From Pelodera strongyloides (lineage: Eukaryota; Nematoda; Chromadorea; Rhabditida; Rhabditidae), in assembly GCA_036852015.1 (NCBI GenBank), contig JAANDG010000077.1, forward strand, positions 248,001-312,000: DNA of 64,000 nucleotides. Direction: 5' to 3'. The notes below the pieces were generated by a model. It did not search any database. It saw only the letters and a program-made list of their open reading frames with translations, and had not been told where the DNA came from. A program made the translations under genes and the position numbers. Each line of letters opens with the position of its first letter. The first letter of the stretch is position 1. Below, one piece after another: positions 45,101 to 54,477 of the stretch.

Positions 45101-48100
45101 TGTAACCCCTTTCACACGCTTTCCTCAGTATATCAAAAACATAGTATATCAAAAACGTCGGTTGTTCATCCTCAATAAGCATTTGCATTCAAAACATATT
45201 AGTGTCCTTATAAAGGATTTAAATATGAAACTTGACAAAGCTTTGGAAAGGTTCTATGCGTATAAAGAAAAGAAAGTGTTTGAGAATAAGTTTGGGAAAA
45301 AGTTTTATTCGTATGTGGGCTCTCGCATAAAAAGAAAATCATCCATTGGTGTGTTGCATGATCCGATAACTAAAGACTGTGTTTATGATAAGGTACAGAA
45401 AGCTAATCTACTAGGCATGCAATTTGCATCTGTTTTTGCTCGTGATGATCATCAGCTACCTCAGATGGGAAATAGATGTAGTGTTTATCAGCATCACTCA
45501 CTACCCGTAATTTTCCCTCATGATGTTTGTAAAGCTCTTGGTAAACTTAAAAATTCCTTCTCTTTGACTTCTGACGGTATTCCACAGTTCTTTCTAAAAT
45601 ATTGCAAGCATGAACTAGCTGAGCCTCTTTCATTTATATTTAACATTTCTTTGGAAACTGGTAAAATGCCCAATTCTTGGAGAAAATCGATTGTAACTCC
45701 AGTTCCCAAAATTAATAAACCTGTTTATCCTGTGCATTATAGGCCTATTTCGATTAATAGTGCTGTATGTAAATGCTTGGAAATGATAGTAAAATCCCAA
45801 TTGTATAAGTTTATTGATAAGCTAAATTGCCTTCCAGATGAGCAATATGGTTTCACAAAGGGTAAATCTGTTGACCTACAAATGCTTGATATTCAAAAGC
45901 AATGGATGCTATCATATGAAAAGGGGGAATCTATTGATGTTGTTTACTTAGATATTGCAAAAGCATTCGATAGGGTAGTTCATACAAAATTAGTTTATAA
46001 ACTAAGAAAATTGGGCTTTCCCGATCAGTTGGTTAATTGGCTACAGGATTTTCTTGCAGACCGAACCTTTTGTGTAAAGGTCGATGATATTTTATCTGTT
46101 GAATTTGACGCTATCTCTGGCGGTTCCTCAAGGTTCTATTCTTGGTCCAATTCTATTTCTTCTTTATATTTGTGATCTCCCACACGCCGTAAAAACCTCT
46201 CATAATATCAATATTCGTTGTTTCGCAGATGATTGTAAACTGTTTTGTAGTTATAAACCGGAAGATTCCAATAATGCTGCAATATGTCTGGAAACCTCTC
46301 TAAATGCTCTTACTAAGTATTGTACTAATTGGCAAATATCTCTATCCGAAGAAAAGTGCAAGGTTCTTTACCTCGGACACAAAAATAGTAAAAATGTTTA
46401 CAAGGTTAATGGGGTTTCATTACGCGCTGTTTCTTCAATCAGAGACCTGGGTATCCAAGTTCAAGATAATTGGCATTATGTTGATCATATAAATAGTATC
46501 TGTACGCGGAGTATGGGGGCTTGGTTTTCTATCTTCAAAAGTGTAAAACAAAGAAACGCAGTCATCTTGTTGAAATGTTATAAGACTTGGGTGCGCCCAT
46601 TGCTAGAATTTGCGAGCGTTGTTTGGAATCCCTATCTAAAGCGAGATAAAATACGGGTTGAAAAAGTACAGTCGAGAATCACTCGAATGATTTTCCAAAA
46701 ATGCCAACCAATTGGTACCCCTGTTCCATCTTATTCTGAGCGATTACGTAAGTTTGGCCTCGTTTCATTGCAACAACGTAGAATCCAACAAGACCTGATA
46801 TTTGCATTCAAACTTTTGAAAGGCGAGCTCTCAACTTCCTTTAGTAGATATTATGTATTGAAACCAACACGCGGGCGTTTATCATCATTTGAATTTCATG
46901 TTCCTTTTGCAAAAAAGAATCCATATTATCACAGTTATTTTATGCGCACAACTCGTTGGCTGAATAAATTGCCTCAAAATTTACTCGTGTCCAATTCTTC
47001 GAAAGCATTCAAAAGGCTACTAAGAAATTCAGATATGAATCTCATTCATAATAGTATTAATGAAAATGATATAACTATCGATTATAAGGAGTATTCCTAT
47101 AATCCAAAAAGACCAGCTCAATAATAAATTTCGTTCAGATACTTCACTAACTCGAGTAGACCTTACAGGATTTACAGCCTAAAGAAGAAAAGAAAACTAA
47201 TACTAAATACTAAGTATATATGTATAATGGATTGTTGTATATTGTGCAAATTATTGATCTCAGCTGTCTAAACGATGCTTCTGTTCTTCTGTAAAGCGGA
47301 ATATTGTCTGTTATATTCACATTTTTCTTTGTATTACGCGGCAGTTGAAACATTATGCGGTATTTGACTACAAAATTTCAATTGGAATCCGTTGTTCGAC
47401 ATATGTGTATTGTAATTGTTTGGTCAAGTCATTAATTATCTCGTGGATTATCCACGAAAATACCATGTGCGGTATAGGAGTATTCGTACATAGCGCATTC
47501 GGGTTACTGCGGGCGGAGGTATATCAAGGATGCTAGTTTTTGAGCTTATGTTGTACTTAGTACTATTTGTAGGAATGCCCAATGTGTTGCAATTATTGTT
47601 GTTATCTTCGCTGTGATTTTTTTGAGGTAATGTACGAATACTCACATAAATTTGCTCAAGATAATTAAAACCATGGCCATTCAATTGATGCTTGTCAACC
47701 TTTCATCATATTGATGCACACATTTTATGTGTTAATAAATATTTAATATTTATTTAAAATAAGTTATGAGCTTCCTCATTAAGTTTTTTTAATTCTTTCT
47801 TACATATAAAGGACCGGAGTCGATTTCGCCTTAGTCTCCTCAACCAAGGAACCAAGCCAAAAATCTTCAAACAGTAGAACAGTACTATTTACTATAAGAC
47901 AACACGTGTTTTTTGAAATTATATACCGGATACTACATTCACATGTGCGTATTGCGTATATACTATATCGTCATGCATACCCGTCCGGAACATATCGACA
48001 GAAATTTTCATATAATGCACCATGCACGTTAGTGTAAATAAGTAAATTTGCATACAATATTAGAAAAGTTCAAGACCACGTGCCATACCGCTTTAATACA

Positions 48101-49863
48101 CACAGAAGAACCTGTAAAGTAACTTACGCCTCTGCCGTGTTAGAGTTAGAATGTACTGACTGCTGGTCACTAAGGATAGGAGAAAAGTCGGGAAAACAGT
48201 TGCGAGGCTTTGATGGCCGAACCATCGTACGCCCGTCGCTGAAATTGAAGAAATAAGTTAAGACGCTGGACACCCCAGGGAAAACCAAAAAGGGCTAAAA
48301 ATTGATTTTCCCGAGAACATGGTTATTCGCAAAATAGGAAACGAAAACGTGAAACCAAACCCAAAGCACGCACTTATGTACCTTGTGCATATTTTACATC
48401 CTGTGGTGTTATTTAACAAATAAATAAACGGGCCTCACGAAACATGAAACCATTTGACCACCCATTCAAACACGGAAGAATTCACATCAGAGGCCATATT
48501 CACCTCTCAATTTCCCATGGGGGATTCCCCGTCTTTTTCTCTGCGTGTCTCACATTAGAATAATTGAATAATATTTTCTGTCCCCAGGGAATATTCCCCC
48601 GAGGGAAAAGGAGTGGTGAATATGGCCTCAAGATGTATTGAATGTTAAGTGATAAGCAGTTTGTGAGTTGACATAACAACTAGGAGTTTCAACAAAATAC
48701 ACAAATTTTGACAGGTAATAGCGTCTAGCTTCCGAAAATGGTTAAAGCCAATCCGTTTAAGATGATGCGTAAAGTTGAACGCCAACTTCTACCAGGGTAC
48801 ATACACATTAGTACAGACAAATAAACGCACATCATGGGAGGAGTTTTCTGCGGAGTCGAATACTTGGCCAGGTCAAGAGGCTCGTCGGGTAATGGCGGGG
48901 ATGAAACATCTTCTGCAAAACTTCGATATATGAACACGCAATGTAAATTGTAAACTGCACTAAGACTAAACGTGACATGGAACGAGTGTAAGACGAGATA
49001 TGATGGAAAGTAGATAGAAGAAAATAGATGAAAGCTTACCTGCAGACACTGCGGCGGCTGCATAACCATGAAGCGACGAGACAAACTCAACGGGGGCATC
49101 GGCATCAGTGGTTGTCTAAAGAAGTTGGATCTTTGCAAGTTGTATGTAATGTTCGGAAACGGCACAGAAAACCAAACTAGTTGGCCCACGCACGGTCCAG
49201 AGTTGTCCGCAGGAACAATGAGACATCGATACTACGTCTGACCAAACTATCGAAATATGTGTTACCGTGACTGGCTCTGGTGCGTCGTGAAATTCGTCCT
49301 TCATCTCGACAAAACCATCCGAGTTGGAATCCGCAGAGCCTGAAATGGAACTAATAAAATGATAAGTAAGAGGTGGCACAATCGCAGAGGAGTTACGTTT
49401 AGCTAACCATTACGCCACCAATGCAATTTCACGAGTATAGTACATGAATATGTATGAGGGAGGCCCATATAGTAGAATGTAGTTTGTAGTATAATAGTAC
49501 TGGGCAATTCATCGTGATATTGCAGAACGGACTGATCGGGCTTCATTGGGCTGATATAACTGTGCCTAACTTTCCCAGTAATAATAACATATAACATCAA
49601 AACCGTACCTGCAGGACTTGAGTTCCCTCTTTCAACTGATGGCACGGTAGACGCATTGTCAGTACCTCTAGAATTTTCCACAACCGGAGAAGACACGTCC
49701 ACTGAAAGGCTCTCGTGTTGGGCAGTAAAAATAATTGTTATATTCCCTGTGAAATATCCTGACTGGTGCGCCTTGGAGGCTTGGACGATTTAGAAAAAGA
49801 AACCGGATCGCGAAAAAACAATGCATACTTACTTAGGTATTCGCTAGCCGTTGAATCGTCCAT
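38627..49863 (-). CDS. tac-1: TACC-domain centrosomal/spindle protein (TAC-1-like), one exon interrupted by poly(C)
   Basis: Transforming acidic coiled-coil family; these proteins work with XMAP215/ZYG-9 at centrosomes to promote microtubule growth. Exons in order of translation: 49863-49833, 49701-49609, 49339-49266, 49115-49040, 48912-48831, 48238-48128, 43074-42978, 42579-42497, 42142-42014, 41521-41420, 41011-40906, 40530-40394, 39963-39857, 39018-38898, 38713-38627. The first 215 residues are acidic and Ser/Thr/Pro-rich, as in the family. From about residue 230 it is continuous coiled coil with the TACC signature EKKTIEMEYDRMTEAYKTLF and the C-terminal NVELNDICQQLL. All phases agree except the ninth exon, where a 47-bp excess (poly(C) plus duplicated flank) shifts frame; without it the product is 462 residues. 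The acceptor of the eleventh exon could instead give 40996. A tttcag-like site 13 bases before the ATG suggests trans-splicing. Intron 43075-48127 holds an antisense LINE. Confidence 0.85.
39645..39832. mobile_element. TTAAAGCGAAAT-family MITE in TACC intron
   Basis: Left end ttaaagcgaaatacaggtcgg, right end ccggccagtatttcgctttaa. Interior agcttatgcaaatgagcat-like text is shared with the copy at 59653. Confidence 0.85.
41049..41230. mobile_element. Diverged TTAAAGCG-family MITE in TACC intron
   Basis: Left end ttaaagcggtaaaacagccgg, right end ctgtcgtcatatcgctttaa. Belongs to the same terminal pattern with the internal variant cgatatgcgcgaattttcat. Confidence 0.7.
41850..41985. repeat. Degenerate TTAAAGCG-family MITE in TACC intron
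   Basis: cggccatcggccagttttga on the left and aatggccgctactttgctttaa on the right; shortened interior. Confidence 0.5.
42077..42115. repeat. 39-base poly(C) tract inside a TACC exon
   Basis: Uninterrupted C run flanked on both sides by ccacaactgtc (42067-42077 and 42114-42124, the repeats sharing C residues with the run). The distance between the two flank copies is 47 bases. Discussed as a finding. Confidence 0.95.
43217..43297 (+). repeat. Five 16-bp tandem monomers at the 5' end of the LINE
   Basis: attccaattttaattc repeats with a 16-base period from 43217, immediately before the GC-richer LINE leader (acgcagcgtgcggctgct). Confidence 0.85.
43401..44231 (+). CDS. LINE ORF1 protein
   Basis: 276-residue open frame with no internal stop. 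Charged N-terminus (KRDRPGDGASSSRGHSPKRR), a helical middle, then a basic domain with FLGVNEAPKALYRMNAFLWK and FIRESLTFEQRQRQKELRYR. The same domain pattern is seen in the second LINE at 53217-54038 (FLGVRGKPITVYRM, FVRESLSREDRDRERALRRR), which marks it as the element's nucleic-acid-binding ORF1. No CCHC zinc knuckle is visible. Starts at the first ATG after the leader; the stop overlaps the start of the ORF2 frame by a few bases, so ORF2 may be translated by reinitiation or frameshift. This ORF is intact, unlike ORF2. Confidence 0.8.
   Translation: METDPVSLKRDRPGDGASSSRGHSPKRREISDVLGMPEEEVNNLIKSGMGETGFQLDPESAGKLLSAFDKLLTLAKDVISGNSSLVMDAVREETRLRSLVITLPTNLPRSASGANEEELAKQKVAEETTQQLQLRTMLKFLGVNEAPKALYRMNAFLWKCELPSRHAKGMVLRNKMKLRKTEKWGNVFIRESLTFEQRQRQKELRYRRNYLNEAGGNGETWQLRGDKLVWKANPTIDRTAMAMTVVIPEGWTSKGPRVGGNGNSGTTQSALLPGNQ
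44228..47124 (+). pseudogene. LINE ORF2: endonuclease and reverse transcriptase, two frameshifts
   Basis: APE-type endonuclease features near the N-terminus (IYSNIRSLL, GDFNINY, GSTDHNQI), then a reverse transcriptase with HYRPISI, YGFTKGKS, VVYLDIAKAFDRV (motif A), PQGSILGPILFLLYICDLP (motif B) and FADDCKLF (motif C), then a thumb and C-terminal region. Reading is broken twice. At about 44353 one extra base separates the first 40 codons from the rest of the endonuclease. At about 46120 a two-base loss just before motif B ends the 613-residue frame, and the remaining 346 residues continue in another frame. Catalytic residues themselves are intact, so the copy looks recently inactivated. Single-base sequencing errors cannot be excluded. 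Confidence 0.85.
48490..48629. mobile_element. GAGGCCATATTCAC-family palindromic MITE, copy 2, in TACC intron
   Basis: Left end gaggccatattcacctctc, right end gtggtgaatatggcctc. Arms share cccatgggggattccccg-like and gggaatattcccccgaggg text. Confidence 0.8.
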
Positions 49864-51199
49864 AATAACAGATCGCCTGAAGCATAAATGAAATAAGAGA
49901 GTTTGGGTTTGTCACATATGACGGGAATGTTATGTCCAATTGAAGTATCTTTTGAAATTTCCAAAAAGGGTACTTGACAAAAGGGGGCTAATTGGTCTGC
50001 GTGGATTAACACGTTGGCATTAAGAGTTTCAGCGAAGGAAAGGCACGCAAACCGGTAACTTGATGAAGAATTGTTATTGCTATTTAAAACAAAAAGAACA
50101 ATAAAAATGAATGCACATAAAAAGAAGTTCGAGCGCGCGTTGCCAAAAATTCGTAGTCGCGGAGGCGTGACCGAAAGCTGTGCGTTCGTTCCGTATTTTA
50201 ACCGCCCTTTTCTTACTGTAATAATTTTTGCGGGAAAAATCGAAATGGACGATTGTTGTCAACTATAATACGATACCAACCCGATTTAATTTTTGCACTA
50301 AGCCATCCGCCGCTTTAATATTTGTTATTACACCGCACCGCACTGAATTGGAGCACTGCAGAGACACCGCACTGGATTGGAGCCAAAATGAAGAAACGCG
50401 ACTTCTCATAGTCTCTCCATGCGGCAAAGCCTCGTTCACAGCGTATAAATTTCAAAGGTGTATTCGAAATTCGGTAGACTGGCACAATATTTTGCGATTG
50501 ATAGAAGGAAAATGCACTGTTTTTGGCATACATGGAAACCCCAGTACGGATCTATTACAAAATATACGGATTTATTTCAAATAGCACGGGTCTAATACAC
50601 TTTCGCTGCAGGACCATGCCAAAGGCGTTATTCACACAATTGACATTCATGTAAAATGACCCGTACTTGGACAGACCTTTTTCGTTTCCGCAAGTGCGAA
50701 TCGCAAACATGGACAGGCTGCTAGAAAAAACGGGACCCTGCATTCTGTGTGATGGATCTGTGTGATGGAAAAACATGTCTGAATAAAGAGGGGATCACAT
50801 TTTTCCAGTGTCCCGGATTGTAATGCTTAGGTCAGGGTAGCGCATTCCGGGTAACATTTCCTTGTAGGAGATCCCCCATTTCTTCTGTTGTAATGTGTTT
50901 CTAAAAACCTATCTTGTTGTACGATGTGTTGTTGATATTCTACGCGGCACTCCGAAAACTATAATGGTACTTTGGTTTTTACTCGAAATGTGCTCAAAAG
51001 TCAACATTTTCTGAAGGGATTCATGCATGCAATGATTCATGCTTTATTCAGGCATGCAATCATCACACATATTTCCTTGTATGTAAGGTCGCAACCAGTT
51101 CCTGACAAAAATACTCGTGGCATTTTTTCAGGAAAATCATTACGAATTGTAATAAGAGTTATACGAGAGAGGCTGCAAATCCTGTTTCAGTAAATTTAC

Positions 51200-51340
51200 A
51201 TCGCGATCGAAAAAAAGTCGGTCGCGAACCAGTCACGAACCAGTTACCGGGTATTTTTTTTTTCGGTAAAAACCATTTTTTGATGGGCGAACGACGGTTT
51301 TTCTGTGGCTTAGGCAATTATTTCATTTTCCTCTAAACAA
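51200..51340. repeat. Dispersed repeat, copy 2 of pair with 30560
   Basis: gcgaaccagtcacgaaccag, ttcggtaaaaaccat, gggcgaacgacggtttttct and ggcaattatttcattttcct match 30560-30740 in order. Confidence 0.65.
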
Positions 51341-51427
51341 ATGAAAGCAAAGTGTTTGTCATTTTTCTGCAAAAATATCGAAAACAATAGCCGACTTTTC
51401 GTCATTTGGAGTATATCGTAGGGTCCT

Positions 51428-51535
51428 AATTTCTCCAGTCCACTCCGCGTGGGGAGGGTACTAAACCCGGCCCGGCCCTCGGGCCGTACCGTATCCCCGG
51501 CCCGACCGCGTGTTGCGTCGCGGCTCTTTTCTGCG
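51428..51535. repeat. GC-rich segment, inverted copy at 57588-57685
   Basis: ggagggtactaaacccggcc, ggccctcgggccgtaccgta and gaccgcgtgttgcgtcgcgg. The reverse complement of each occurs in order at 57588-57685. Confidence 0.8.
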
Positions 51536-51565
51536 TTATAGAAAGTATGCAATTGTATAAGTTAA

Positions 51566-51750
51566 TGATTTTAATGAGCTCTACAGTTCCATCCACTGAG
51601 TTTTCCAGATTTTTTAATGATCTAGATATAATTTACTGATTTAAATGAGCTCTACAGTTCCATCCACTGAGTTTTCCAGATTTTTTAATGATCCAAATAT
51701 AATTTACTGATTTAAATGAGCTCTACAGATTCATTCCACTGAGTTTTCCA
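51566..51750. repeat. 71-bp tandem repeat, about 2.6 units
   Basis: tgatttaaatgagctctaca followed by gttccatccactgagttttc recurs with starts at 51566, 51637 and 51708. The first two units are nearly identical; the third is shortened and diverged. Confidence 0.88.
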
Positions 51751-52126
51751 ATGCAACTTCGTTTAATTTTTTACGAAATTTATTTATTTTAGGCAAACGG
51801 TGATCGTTCAATTTGGAAATATTGCTGCTTTTCCTTGGAAGCACAATAATTTTATCATCGTCTGCAGGAGACTGCTAAGGAAATGCTAGTACCATGTTTT
51901 CGGAATAAAATTTGTTTCTTTCTATATATATTGTCGCTTGCCATTTTATAATTTCTTTTTCAAATGTTTGACTCACACTCATACTATACATAACAACATA
52001 ACTCATGAATGAGACAGGTATATTAATTAGCTGATGGTGAGTACAGTATATGACACAAAAAAGTGGGAACTCTGTTGAAGTTCGGTAAATAACCATTTAC
52101 TTTAGCTTTTTATTTGTAATAATATG

Positions 52127-53050
52127 TTTTGCGCTAAACACGGTCCGTGTCTTGTTGCATTCTATTTTATATAAAAGGAGTTCCGCAAAATAGATTGTAT
52201 AAAACAAAATGAGTACTGTATAAAATTGTCTTTACTTCTCTTTTGCTGTAATTATCTGCTCGTTCGCAGTGCTATTAGTATTGTAAGGAATGTGTGTGTT
52301 CTGTAGTTGGCCACGTCCTGTCGGTTTCTGGAGGTATGTTGGATATGTTGTATGTACATATAATGATTTTTCAACTGTTTTCCTGTGTTGTATACAAATG
52401 AATGTAAGACTGGAAAAGCGCAGTTGTTTTCCTATCTTACATGAGAATACAACATCCAACGTACGTTTCAAAACCACATATTAGGCCGTTTGGAGTTGGA
52501 ATTTAGTGATGGATCTACATGAGAGAACCAGCGCCCTGAAGAGGAGAAGTATAGAGGGTTTGTGATAGAACTAAGTAATTAGTTCTATAACAAACCTTTT
52601 GCGCTAAACACGGTCCGTGTCTTGTTGCATTCTATTTTATATAAAAGGAGTTCCGCAAAATAGATTGTATAAAACAAAATGAGTACTGTATAAAATTGTC
52701 TTTACTTCTCTTTTGCTGTAATTATCTGCTCGTTCGCAGTGCTATTAGTATTGTAAGGAATGTGTGTGTTCTGTAGTTGGCCACGTCCTGTCGGTTTCTG
52801 GAGGTATGTTGGATATGTTGTATGTACATATAATGATTTTTCAACTGTTTTCCTGTGTTGTATACAAATGAATGTAAGACTGGAAAAGCGCAGTTGTTTT
52901 CCTATCTTACATGAGAATACAACATCCAACGTACGTTTCAAAACCACATATTAGGCCGTTTGGAGTTGGAATTTAGTGATGGATCTACATGAGAGAACCA
53001 GCGCCCTGAAGAGGAGAAGTATAGAGGGTTTGTGATAGAACTAAGTAATT
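52127..53050. mobile_element. Tandem pair of identical 454-bp TIR elements
   Basis: 52127-52580 and 52597-53050 appear identical at an offset of 470 bases. The intact right-hand copy has TIRs agttctataacaaacc (52581-52596) and ggtttgtgatagaact, with aagtaatt directly outside each end. The left copy lacks its own left TIR. The 8-bp flank duplication would fit a hAT-like mechanism. Confidence 0.75.
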
Positions 53051-53216
53051 AATGAATAATAGGTCGATTCCCGCCAGAATTTATGTATATCGTTGGTGAA
53101 TTATAGATGCAGACGGTAAAAATGTATTATAAAGACGGTAAAAAGACATGCTAATTTTTGCCACTTGCTAATTTTTGACACTTGCTAATTTTTGCCATCG
53201 CGAGCGGCTGCTAGCT

Positions 53217-54038
53217 ATGACTTCAGCTGTTATTTCCGATATGGAGGTCTCCGACAATCCACCTGGTGAGCAATCAGATTATGAAAAGATTTTACAATGC
53301 TCGTCGGAACGTTTTTCTAATGTTCTGTCCAAATTTCAATCTGAGCAAGCTTCTGTGACTTTAGACGGAGACGAACTTGTCGTCCTTCGTAATGCACTTT
53401 TTGGCTTGAACAATTTTGCGGTAGAAACACTTCAGGGTAAATCGGCTATTTTGATGAATGTTGTTAAGGAGGAAAAGAGGCAGAGATCTGCCGTATTTTC
53501 CATGAAACAAGAGAATATTAATGTTCAGGCACCTGCATCCTCTGAAGATGCTGTTACATCGGCATTGAATGAGGAAGTTAGGGAGGAAATGAAAGTGCGG
53601 TCTATACTTAGTTTTCTTGGCGTACGGGGGAAGCCCATTACCGTCTATCGTATGTCGCCCCACTTAGTTAAGGTGGAGCTCTCCTCTCGTGGAGCTCTAA
53701 TGGCCCTTCTCGCTAGGAGAAGCAAGCTGAAGGGTAGCGTCTATAGCGGGGTGTTCGTTCGTGAATCGCTGTCAAGGGAGGACCGCGACAGGGAACGGGC
53801 ACTTCGGAGGCGTCGTGCATATTGTGAGGAGGTCGAGCCTAACAAGTGGGTTCTTTACAAGAACGCCTTGAGGTTGCGGACTGATCTCAGTACTGACCGA
53901 ACCTCTGAGGCGCCCCTTCCACCAGTCGATTGGAACCCTCCTGGGCACCGTTTCCCGACGAACGCTTCGCACAGAGGACGACACCCAGCGGCTGGTTCTC
54001 CTTCGGGCTCTCCTCCTCGTAAGATCGTAAAAAACTAA
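53217..54038 (+). CDS. LINE ORF1 protein, second family
   Basis: About 273 residues from the ATG at 53217 (MTSAVISDMEVSDN) to the stop at 54036; longer readings upstream have no ATG and run into the 5' monomers. The acidic N-terminal half is followed by a basic domain with FLGVRGKPITVYRM, ELSSRGALMALLARR and FVRESLSREDRDRERALRRR, collinear with ORF1 of the LINE at 43401. The last part is Pro/Arg/Ser-rich. No internal stop, so this ORF has stayed open although its ORF2 is deleted, which is compatible with a non-autonomous element mobilised by another copy. Confidence 0.75.
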   Translation: MTSAVISDMEVSDNPPGEQSDYEKILQCSSERFSNVLSKFQSEQASVTLDGDELVVLRNALFGLNNFAVETLQGKSAILMNVVKEEKRQRSAVFSMKQENINVQAPASSEDAVTSALNEEVREEMKVRSILSFLGVRGKPITVYRMSPHLVKVELSSRGALMALLARRSKLKGSVYSGVFVRESLSREDRDRERALRRRRAYCEEVEPNKWVLYKNALRLRTDLSTDRTSEAPLPPVDWNPPGHRFPTNASHRGRHPAAGSPSGSPPRKIVKN

Positions 54039-54105
54039 ATAGAGCGCATCTGCGTGCAGAGACTAATATTCGAGTTTTCTATTTTAATGCGAGAAGTATT
54101 GTTAA

Positions 54106-54477
54106 GAGGGTTAATGAACTAAATGGCTCAAGATATTGGGTCTAAAAAGTTTACAAGAACGGCGCATTCACAAAGATCTCATTACATCTTTCAAAATCAT
54201 AAAGCGCGAGGTGGATATAGATAGTAGTAAATACTATGTGTGGAGGCCAATGAGCAGATCAAGCTACTTTAATCTGAGTATTGAATTCAGTCGCAAAAAT
54301 GTCAAATTTCACTCTTTCTTTATAAGAACGGCGAGGTGGCTTTCAAACGCAAATTTTCCGCTAGACGCGCTAGTGTCACAAAATTCTCATGTCTTTAAGA
54401 AAAAACTGAAAGCAATTGATATCCTTGAATGTCTCGGAGTTGAAAAAATGGAAAACATTATCTCTGTTAACCGTTGA
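54106..54477 (+). pseudogene. 3' remnant of LINE ORF2
   Basis: About 113 codons matching the C-terminal region that follows the RT in the first LINE: LKSLQERRIHKDLITSFKII, then SSKYYVWRPMSR, then FHSFFIRTARWLSN, each with a collinear counterpart at 46740-46990. It joins directly to truncated endonuclease codons, so the deletion removed about 0.8-0.9 of ORF2. Confidence 0.8.

Larger units (their letters stand above)
43217..47757 (+). mobile_element. Near-full-length non-LTR retrotransposon (CR1/Jockey-like LINE) in a TACC intron
   Basis: Order: tandem monomers, leader, ORF1 (43401-44231), endonuclease-RT ORF2 (about 44228-47124, two frame breaks), a 3' UTR, and a tail with aataaat ending near 47757. 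It lies on the strand opposite to the host gene. Lack of an RNase H domain and the C-terminal FGLVSLQQRRIQQDLIFAFK block fit the CR1/Jockey group. The exact clade needs a tree. Confidence 0.85.
49864..53148. other. Spacer upstream of TACC: dispersed repeats, no supported gene
   Basis: Contains the TACC promoter region, a repeat with gcatacatggaaaccccagt (50310-50780), a copy of the 30560 repeat (51200-51340), a GC-rich segment (51428-51535), 71-bp tandem repeats (51566-51750) and a duplicated TIR element (52127-53050). Identical short open frames in the duplicated element are not genes. Confidence 0.55.

Noticed and set aside
52232..52954. Identical open frames of 81 and 64 residues repeated 470 bases apart
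   Set aside because: They are part of the duplicated non-coding TIR element; identity reflects the duplication, not selection.
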